NCBI GenBank assembly: GCA_019417125.1
Contig: DXVZ01000066.1
Span: 1 to 6,650 of the forward strand
Direction of reading: 5' to 3'
Source of the DNA: Phascolarctobacterium sp.
Lineage (GTDB): Bacteria; Bacillota; Negativicutes; Acidaminococcales; Acidaminococcaceae
Length of the DNA stretch: 6,650 nucleotides
The first letter of the stretch is position 1, and every line of letters begins with the position of its first letter. The position numbers and the translations under genes were made by a program. Under the pieces are notes generated by a model. That model was not told the origin of the DNA and did not search any database. It worked only from the letters and a program-made list of their open reading frames with translations. Shown here in pieces: positions 1-4,893 of the stretch.

Positions 1-62
1 TTTGTAATGTATGCTTTTTCGTTCTTGCGGTGAATAATGCTTGCTGCGGAAATTTCACTCAT
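1..62 (-). CDS. 5' end of an unidentified leftward gene (truncated by window edge)
   Basis: A leftward reading frame begins with ATG at 62 and runs off the left edge. Only about 20 residues are visible (MSEISAASIIHRKNEKAYIT). The start is well supported: AAAGGAG lies at 71-77, eight bases before the ATG. The visible N-terminus is polar, with no signal peptide or membrane helix in the first 20 residues, so a cytosolic or late-membrane-spanning protein is likely. I do not recognise the family from so few residues. The gene follows about 306 bases of non-coding DNA that contains a possible promoter and a terminator-like hairpin, so it may be controlled through its leader. Confidence 0.7.
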   Translation of the reverse strand, partial: MSEISAASIIHRKNEKAYIT

Positions 63-204
63 AATGCTCGCTCCTTTAATCTATGTTTAAATTTGTGGTA
101 AATTCGTAATAATCGCAGGGCTGCTGCCGCAGGCAGAACTCAAAAGAGCTGCCAAAAGCAAAAACAATGCTAAAAACCATTTTAATATTACTGCCGGTAA
201 AAGC

Positions 205-264
205 AAAAATAAAAAGCCATGAAGAAGCACCCGCTCTCGTAAGCGGTTACAGCCTTCATGGCTT
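205..264 (-). terminator. Rho-independent terminator, leftward
   Basis: A perfect 11-bp stem (AAGCCATGAAG at 254-264 read leftward, pairing with 214-224) encloses a second 5-bp stem (242-246 with 231-235, loop 236-241). On the minus strand the hairpin is followed at once by T5-A-T5 (205-215). The rightward side lacks a T run, so the signal is directional. It could end the membrane-protein transcript, whose stop is about 105 bases upstream. If the promoter at 342-372 is real, it could instead act as a conditional terminator in the leader of the left-edge gene. Confidence 0.8.
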
Positions 265-335
265 AATTTATGCGTTTAATAAAGAAAAACGTTTGTGGCT
301 GCTCCGGCAGCCTGTTTATTGCTCGTGCAATCAGT
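205..335 (-). promoter_or_regulatory. Candidate structured 5' leader (attenuator or riboswitch-like)
   Basis: Read leftward from the predicted start near 335, the RNA would form TTGC-ACGA-GCAA (319-330), then GGCTGC-CGGA-GCAGCC (297-312), then the terminator hairpin (214-264) and its U tract. AGGCTG occurs both in the second hairpin and just inside the terminator, so the segment GCAGCC at 297-302 could pair with either copy (about 249-254). That offers a possible switch between terminator and antiterminator. No known riboswitch class is recognised with confidence. The simpler reading is an ordinary 3' terminator with incidental hairpins. Confidence 0.3.
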
Positions 336-341
336 AATTTT

Positions 342-372
342 ATTATAAATCTTTAAGCTGGTTCCATGTCAA
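342..372 (-). promoter_or_regulatory. Possible sigma-A type promoter reading leftward
   Basis: On the minus strand a perfect TTGACA (367-372) is followed by a perfect TATAAT (342-347) with a 19-base spacer, which is longer than the preferred 17. The -35 box overlaps the TGA stop of the membrane-protein gene at 369-371. Initiation would be near 335, giving a leader of roughly 270 bases before the ATG at 62. Both hexamers match the consensus, but the spacer is suboptimal and chance matches occur in AT-rich intergenic DNA. Confidence 0.45.
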
Positions 373-1028
373 GCCCTGCTGCTTAAAAAAGATACAAATT
401 TTACGTGGCGGTCCATATATTCGCCTATAGCGCCGATAACTTTGCCCATGGTAAAAGCGGCAAGCACCGTGCCGAAGCCAAGCCCGTCCACGCGCCCAAG
501 GAACACAAAGGTCATAACGGCGGTAACGGCAAGGCAGATAACGTCAAAGCCGATTTTAATGCGCGCATAGCTCCAGCCGGTAATGGCAGCAAGCTCGCGC
601 GGAAATAAATCCGTCGGGATAATTGGCAGCTGGCAGCGGTTGGCAAGCGCTACGCCAAAACAGATAACGATATAACTGATAAGAAAGTAAATAACGTCCA
701 GCGTTAAGCTTTGCGGCAGCTGTTTAATCCACAGTTCGTGCACGTCAATCATCGCGCTGAACGCAGAGCCAACTACGAAGCTGAACAGGTACACCGGCAC
801 AAAGCGTTTGCTTAACAGCATCAGGCTCAGCACCAACGAAACTTGGAACACTTCCGTCCATGCGCCCAGCGTGATAACAGGCAGAACATCGGCAAAAGCG
901 TACGGCACGCTGGAAATTGCCGAAATGCCAGAACCGGAATGCAGCATTAAAACTACGCCCAAGCTATTGATAATGATGACTAAAAGCAGCGATAATTCGC
1001 CGCGGATAGTCAGTTTATTTTCTTCCAT
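369..1028 (-). CDS. YczE/YyaS/YitT-like (DUF6198-type) integral membrane protein
   Basis: This is a hydrophobic protein of 219 residues with about six predicted membrane helices: roughly residues 10-30, 46-70, 74-93, 108-130, 158-179 and 183-203. After helix 4 comes a loop with IIPTDLFPREL and then a G-rich helix ending GLGFGTVLAAFTMGK, the pattern I associate with the YczE/YyaS/YitT group. Members are inner-membrane proteins of unknown transport or sensing role, so no substrate is assigned. I place the start at 1028 (MEENKL), not at the ATG at 1043. The bases around 1035-1041 form GGAGGGG six bases before 1028, whereas the 1043 ATG has no ribosome-binding site. It is preceded by its own promoter and appears monocistronic. 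The family call comes from remembered sequence style, without a search. Confidence 0.75.
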   Translation of the reverse strand: MEENKLTIRGELSLLLVIIINSLGVVLMLHSGSGISAISSVPYAFADVLPVITLGAWTEVFQVSLVLSLMLLSKRFVPVYLFSFVVGSAFSAMIDVHELWIKQLPQSLTLDVIYFLISYIVICFGVALANRCQLPIIPTDLFPRELAAITGWSYARIKIGFDVICLAVTAVMTFVFLGRVDGLGFGTVLAAFTMGKVIGAIGEYMDRHVKFVSFLSSRA

Positions 1029-1034
1029 TAAAAT

Positions 1035-1041
1035 CCCCTCC
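1035..1041 (-). promoter_or_regulatory. Ribosome-binding site that fixes the membrane-protein start
   Basis: GGAGGGG on the minus strand lies six bases before the ATG at 1028. It directly follows an in-frame AT at 1042-1043, so the upstream ATG at 1043 is built partly from the Shine-Dalgarno sequence and is an unlikely start. Confidence 0.75.
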
Positions 1042-1060
1042 ATGCAAAATACAGTATATA

Positions 1061-1089
1061 ATTATAAAACTGTCTTATGCACAGTGCAA
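1061..1089 (-). promoter_or_regulatory. Promoter of the membrane-protein gene
   Basis: Leftward, TATAAT (1061-1066) is preceded at the ideal 17-base spacing by TTGCAC (1084-1089), a weak -35 that keeps the TTG. The spacing to the start at 1028 leaves a short leader of about 25 bases. A perfect dyad TGCAC-A-GTGCA (1078-1088) overlaps the -35 box and could be an operator. Confidence 0.55.
1078..1088. repeat. Small inverted repeat overlapping the -35 box
   Basis: TGCAC and GTGCA flank a single A in a perfect 5-1-5 dyad. It covers the -35 element and part of the spacer of the promoter for the membrane-protein gene, a usual place for a repressor site. It is short enough to arise by chance, and no regulator gene is visible nearby. 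Confidence 0.3.
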
Positions 1090-1139
1090 GAAGTGAATGA
1101 AGAGTCAGTAAAAATTTGGGTAAATTTTAAAACAGCAAA

Positions 1140-2354
1140 TTAAGCAAGGGTTTCTTTAGTTAAAAAATTGCGGATATTGCAGTGCTTGATGCCGTTGCGG
1201 CTCATATCAAATTCATCAAGTGAAACTACATATTTGGGAAAATTATCGCTTACATTATCATAAACGCTAAATTCACGCTCAATCGTTTCCGGGGAAGCCA
1301 GCAAATAGCAAACCTGCACGTAAATTTTTTCACCGTGTTTTTCGGCTATAAAATCAATTTCCAAATTGCCGGTTTTACCGACGGTAACGTTATAGCCGCG
1401 CCGCAGCAGCTCCATAAACACAATATTTTCCAAAATCAAATTAATATCGCGCATATTGCCGCCAAAAACAGCCTCGCGCACGCCGTGGTCGGCGATATAG
1501 TATTTTTCGGAAGCGGCAAGTATTTGTTTGCCTTGTAAATCCTGCCTTTTTACAGGATAAAATAAGTAAGCATCGGTGCAATACCTGATATAGTTAAGAA
1601 TGGTTTCCGGTGCGACATTGCGTTTTTCACTTTTAAAAAATTTAGAGATAGACGTGGCGGAAAATGTAGTGCCCACATTAGCGATAATATAGGAAAGTAT
1701 GCGTTCCAGCAAATCGACGTCACGGATTTTGTTGCGCTTTACAATATCCTTTAATTGTACGGAATTAAACACGTCCGTTAAATATTGGCGGCATGGGTCT
1801 TCCGCATAGCGCAGATTGGCAAGGTAAGGCATACCGCCGAACAGCAGGTATTTTTGGAAACATTCCTGCGGCGAAGTGCCGGGGAAAATTCCGTTATAAA
1901 GTTCGGTAAATTCCGCAAAGGAAAATGGATAAATGGTAAATTCTACATAACGCCCGCCAAGATTGGTGGCAAGCTCGCCGGAAAGCAGCTTGGCGTTAGA
2001 GCCGGTGATGTAAATATCACAGTCCAATTCTACGCGGAAAGAGTTGATACATTTTTCCCAATTTTCTACTTCCTGTATTTCATCAAAAAATAAATAAACC
2101 TTACCGCTGATATTTTGCGCTTTGGCGATGATTTCATCGTGCAGTGTGCGGGCGGTTAAAAGATGGGCATAGCGCATATCTTCAAAATTAATGGAGATAA
2201 TGTTGGTGGTGGGTACACCATTATTTATAATTTCTTCTTTTATAAGCTCCAGCATTACGGATTTACCGCAGCGGCGGATGCCGGTCATAACCTTTATCAA
2301 TTCACTGCCGATAAACGGACGGATACGGCGCATATAAGCCTCGCGTTTAATCAT
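1140..2354 (-). CDS. AAA+ ATPase with C-terminal DUF4143 region
   Basis: The protein has 404 residues, usual for AAA_14/DUF4143 ATPases. Visible motifs are Walker A GIRRCGKS (residues 25-32), Walker B VYLFFDE (86-92, D91 and E92), sensor-like TGSNAKLL (117-124) and a conserved GGRY arginine (R135) followed by YPFSFAEF. A winged-helix-like middle part follows. Near the C-terminus, EIDF (332-335) and IYVQVCY (344-350) resemble a PD-(D/E)xK nuclease fold in which the usual catalytic lysine position is cysteine (C349), so nuclease activity is doubtful. The family is widespread and patchy in anaerobes, and its cellular role is unresolved. The start is set at 2354 by AAGGAGG eight bases upstream; extending to 2429 would run through an operator-like repeat. 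The gene is divergent from pcrA and looks somewhat lower in G+C than pcrA and ligA, which is compatible with later acquisition. Confidence 0.9.
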   Translation of the reverse strand: MIKREAYMRRIRPFIGSELIKVMTGIRRCGKSVMLELIKEEIINNGVPTTNIISINFEDMRYAHLLTARTLHDEIIAKAQNISGKVYLFFDEIQEVENWEKCINSFRVELDCDIYITGSNAKLLSGELATNLGGRYVEFTIYPFSFAEFTELYNGIFPGTSPQECFQKYLLFGGMPYLANLRYAEDPCRQYLTDVFNSVQLKDIVKRNKIRDVDLLERILSYIIANVGTTFSATSISKFFKSEKRNVAPETILNYIRYCTDAYLFYPVKRQDLQGKQILAASEKYYIADHGVREAVFGGNMRDINLILENIVFMELLRRGYNVTVGKTGNLEIDFIAEKHGEKIYVQVCYLLASPETIEREFSVYDNVSDNFPKYVVSLDEFDMSRNGIKHCNIRNFLTKETLA

Positions 2355-2362
2355 GGTCAGCG

Positions 2363-2369
2363 CCTCCTT
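2363..2369 (-). promoter_or_regulatory. Ribosome-binding site that fixes the ATPase start
   Basis: AAGGAGG on the minus strand lies eight bases before the ATG at 2354. This near-perfect Shine-Dalgarno site favours the 404-residue product (starting MIKREAYM) over an in-frame ATG 25 codons upstream, which has no such site and would make coding sequence out of the dyad repeat. Confidence 0.85.
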
Positions 2370-2394
2370 GTTGTTAGTGTTGTTTCTTACGTTT

Positions 2395-2423
2395 AGTTTA
2401 TCACAGTTATAACTGATAAACAA
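2395..2423 (-). promoter_or_regulatory. Possible promoter of the DUF4143 ATPase gene
   Basis: Leftward, TTGTTT (2418-2423) and TAAACT (2395-2400) are separated by 17 bases. Each hexamer is only a partial consensus match. The palindromic core at 2405-2414 lies entirely in the spacer, where a bound protein would block polymerase. Another weak promoter-like pair lies further upstream, so the assignment is uncertain. Confidence 0.35.
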
Positions 2424-2501
2424 CGCCAAATTTCAATTTTTATCAGCTATAACTTATAAAATGTTTAAAATCAAGGTTTTTATAAGTTATAACTTACAAA
2501 A
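2398..2501. repeat. Three near-palindromic 24-bp sites phased at exactly 40 bp
   Basis: The core AGTTATAACT occurs at 2405-2414 and 2485-2494, and as AGCTATAACT at 2445-2454. The core starts are exactly 40 bp apart. Copy 2 extends as a dyad over 2438-2461 with two mismatched pairs, and copy 3 over 2478-2501 with one. Copy 1 has a perfect 12-bp core dyad (2404-2415) and weaker outer arms. The 16-base intervals differ in sequence, which argues against a plain tandem duplication. The array sits between divergent genes: copy 1 covers the likely ATPase promoter and copy 3 overlaps a possible pcrA promoter. An operator array for a dimeric regulator, possibly related to the ATPase itself, is the favoured reading. 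The binding protein is unknown. Confidence 0.75.
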
Positions 2502-2522
2502 TTTTAACAGCACGGGTAAAAT
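2493..2522 (+). promoter_or_regulatory. Possible promoter of pcrA-ligA
   Basis: CTTACA (2493-2498) and TAAAAT (2517-2522) are separated by 18 bases and match the -35 and -10 consensus at four and five positions. The leader to the start at 2640 would be about 110 bases. The -35 box overlaps the right arm of the third dyad site. Other AT-rich hexamers are present downstream, so this is only the best of several weak candidates. Confidence 0.3.
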
Positions 2523-2629
2523 GATAGTTAAAGATTTTCTGCTGCGGCGGCAGGAAAAAACGCAGATGGCGAGAATAATAATAAAGTTATGCTGATAGAG
2601 ATTTGAAGATGTTAAGTTAGGAATTGTAT

Positions 2630-2634
2630 GGAGG
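2630..2634 (+). promoter_or_regulatory. Ribosome-binding site that decides the pcrA start
   Basis: GGAGG lies five bases before the ATG at 2640. The in-frame ATG at 2628 shares its G with this site and has only a weak AGGA upstream. The downstream ATG is therefore preferred, giving a product four residues shorter. Confidence 0.6.
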
Positions 2635-2639
2635 AAAGA

Positions 2640-4874
2640 ATGACTGTTGATTGTACTTACGGACTGAACCCGCAGCAGGCGGAAGCTGTTATTAATACGG
2701 AAGGGCCGATGCTGATTATGGCAGGTGCTGGCAGCGGCAAAACCAAGGTGCTTACCTGCCGCGTTGCCAACCTTTTGCAAAAGGGCGTGCGGCCGTACCG
2801 CATTTTAGCCATTACCTTTACCAACAAGGCGGCGGCAGAGATGCGCGAGCGCGTTAACAACATGAGCGGTCCGGCGGCGAAAGATGCGTGGCTGTTTACG
2901 TTCCACGCTTTTTGCGCGCGCTTTTTGCGGATGGAGATAGACAAGCTGCCCGGCTACGGCGGCAATTTTGCCATTTACGACACGGCGGACAGCCAGAACT
3001 TAATTAAACAGATTTTAAAAGAACTGAACCTTGACGATAAACGCTTTCAGCCTTCGGGCATTTTAGCGCGTATCAGCAACGCCAAAAATGCTTTGCAGGA
3101 CGCTGACGCTTTCGCGCGCCAGGCTGGCGATTTTTACGAGCAGAAAGTAGCGGATATTTATAGCCGTTATCAGCAAAAGCTGCAATTAAACAACGCGCTG
3201 GATTTTGATGACCTTTTAATGCTTTCCATTAAATTATTGCAGGAAAACAGGGAAGTGCGCGAAAAATACCAGGAGCGCTTTGATTATCTTTTGGTGGACG
3301 AATACCAGGACACTAACCACGCGCAGTACCTGTTAACGAAGCTTTTGGCGGCGAAGCACCGCAACATTTGCGTAGTAGGCGATGCTGACCAGAGTATTTA
3401 CGGCTGGCGCGGGGCGGATATTCAGAACATCCTTGATTTTGAGAAGGATTACCCCGACGCGAAGGTGATTAAGCTGGAACAAAACTACCGCAGCACGCAG
3501 GTTATTTTGGACGCCGCCAACGCAGTGATTGAAAACAACACCGGGCGCAAACCTAAAAATTTGTGGACGGAGAACAAAAACGGTGCGGATATTATTTACT
3601 TCCAGGCAGTGGACGAGCGTGATGAGGCGCGTTTTGTAATTGAACAGCTGCAAAATTTGCAGCGCACCGAAAATAAAAAGCTGGGTGATATGGCGGTGCT
3701 GTACCGCACCAATACGCAGAGCCGTATTTTTGAAGAAATGCTGATTAAAAGCGGCATTAACTATACCATGGTCGGCGGCTTAAAATTTTACGAGCGTAAG
3801 GAAATTAAAGATATCATCGCATACCTGCGCGTAATTTTTAACCCGGCGGATTCGCTGAGCCTGCTGCGCATTATCAACGTGCCCAAGCGCGGTATCGGCG
3901 ACGCTTCGCTGGCGAAGATTCAGGCTTATGCCGCTGCCAACAACGTCAGCTTGTTTGAAGCGGTTTCCAACGCGGCGGCGATTGACGGTTTAAGCAGCCG
4001 TTTTGTAGCTAAATTGGACGATTTGGCAGGCATTATTTTTGAACTGATGAATTTGGCAAACGAAGCGCCGGTGGAAGATTTAATTGACCGCGTGCTGCGC
4101 GACACCGGCTATCTTGAAGAGCTGGAGAACGAACGCACGCCGCAGGCGCAGAGCCGCATCGACAATTTGCACGAGTTAATCAGCGTGGCGCAGGAATTTG
4201 CTAAATCCGAAGAAGAAAATAATCTGGAAAATTTCCTCGCGCATGTGGCGCTGGTGAGCGACATTGACGATACGGAACTGGGCGACGACGCGATTACTTT
4301 AATGACGCTGCATTCTTCCAAGGGCTTGGAGTTTCCGGTAGTGTTCCTTGTGGGCATGGAAGAAGGCTTGTTCCCCCATGCGCGCACGCTGATGGACGAA
4401 ACCGAGGTGGAGGAGGAGCGCCGCTTGTGCTATGTTGGCATTACGCGCGCCAAAGAAAAGCTGTTTTTGAGCAGCACCAAAATGCGCACCATTTACGGCA
4501 ACACGGTAACGTATCCGCCGTCCCGCTTTTTGCAGGAAATTCCCGCCCGTTTGGTGAAAACCATTAAAAGGCAGGAACGCTTCAGCGCGCTGGAGAATTT
4601 TAAACAGGTTAACGAAAAATACAGCGCAAGGCAGCAGCGCCCAGCCAGCACCTTTAACCCGCACAGCTTTATGCCGCCCAAAGCGGCTGCGGCTGCCGCC
4701 GGAGGCACGAGTACGCGCTTTAACACCGGCGACAGGGTAAGCCACAGCAAATGGGGCGAAGGCATGGTTGTAAGCGTTAAGGACGGCGCGGACGGGCAGG
4801 AGGTTAAGGTTGCTTTTGCCGGTGCGGGCGTGCGCAGCCTGCTGACGAAGTACGCCGTGCTGAAAAAATTGTAA
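2640..4874 (+). CDS. pcrA: ATP-dependent DNA helicase PcrA (UvrD/Rep family)
   Basis: This is a superfamily 1A 3'-5' DNA helicase of 744 residues, close to the usual PcrA length. It acts in nucleotide-excision repair, in plasmid and chromosome replication, and in removing RecA or RNA polymerase from DNA. All signature motifs are intact: Q motif LNPQQ (9-13), Walker A AGAGSGKT (28-35), motif Ia around AITFTNKAAAEM, motif II DEYQD (220-224), motif III GDADQSIYGWRGAD (247-260), motif IV NYRST (282-286), motif V TLHSSKGLEF (556-565) and motif VI VGITRAKEKL (599-608). After a low-complexity linker with an alanine run, a Tudor-like domain (about 697-744, GDRVSHSKWGEG) matches the C-terminal RNA-polymerase-binding module of PcrA. 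Only 19 bases separate its stop from the ligA start, so the two are almost surely co-transcribed. The start at 2640 was chosen for its Shine-Dalgarno site; 2628 is the alternative. Confidence 0.97.
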   Translation: MTVDCTYGLNPQQAEAVINTEGPMLIMAGAGSGKTKVLTCRVANLLQKGVRPYRILAITFTNKAAAEMRERVNNMSGPAAKDAWLFTFHAFCARFLRMEIDKLPGYGGNFAIYDTADSQNLIKQILKELNLDDKRFQPSGILARISNAKNALQDADAFARQAGDFYEQKVADIYSRYQQKLQLNNALDFDDLLMLSIKLLQENREVREKYQERFDYLLVDEYQDTNHAQYLLTKLLAAKHRNICVVGDADQSIYGWRGADIQNILDFEKDYPDAKVIKLEQNYRSTQVILDAANAVIENNTGRKPKNLWTENKNGADIIYFQAVDERDEARFVIEQLQNLQRTENKKLGDMAVLYRTNTQSRIFEEMLIKSGINYTMVGGLKFYERKEIKDIIAYLRVIFNPADSLSLLRIINVPKRGIGDASLAKIQAYAAANNVSLFEAVSNAAAIDGLSSRFVAKLDDLAGIIFELMNLANEAPVEDLIDRVLRDTGYLEELENERTPQAQSRIDNLHELISVAQEFAKSEEENNLENFLAHVALVSDIDDTELGDDAITLMTLHSSKGLEFPVVFLVGMEEGLFPHARTLMDETEVEEERRLCYVGITRAKEKLFLSSTKMRTIYGNTVTYPPSRFLQEIPARLVKTIKRQERFSALENFKQVNEKYSARQQRPASTFNPHSFMPPKAAAAAAGGTSTRFNTGDRVSHSKWGEGMVVSVKDGADGQEVKVAFAGAGVRSLLTKYAVLKKL

Positions 4875-4893
4875 GTTTTAAGTGGAGGGCATT

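Noticed and set aside
124..153. Alternative small hairpins formed by CTGCC (124-128), GGCAG (132-136) and CTGCC (149-153)
   Set aside because: The stems are only five bases long and there is no T run after them on either strand. They could be part of a leader fold but are not supported on their own.
76..180. A 34-codon leftward frame (ATG at 180, TAA at 76-78) ending just before the ribosome-binding site of the left-edge gene
   Set aside because: The ATG has no Shine-Dalgarno site and the peptide has no recognisable features. The frame is also open upstream through the terminator hairpin, which suggests chance.
405..608. Rightward open frame within the membrane-protein gene
   Set aside because: It lies antisense to a well-supported coding gene, lacks a ribosome-binding site, and encodes a low-complexity basic sequence typical of a shadow frame. 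The same applies to the frame at 808-1143.
2398..2501. CRISPR-like reading of the three evenly spaced repeats
   Set aside because: There are only three copies, the repeats are self-palindromic and variable, the intervals are 16 bases (too short for spacers), and no cas gene is nearby.
2534..2556. Imperfect hairpin around CTGCTGCGGCGGCAG with flanking T and A runs upstream of pcrA
   Set aside because: The arms pair only with a bulge and the T run precedes the stem on the plus strand instead of following it. A terminator or attenuator cannot be supported.
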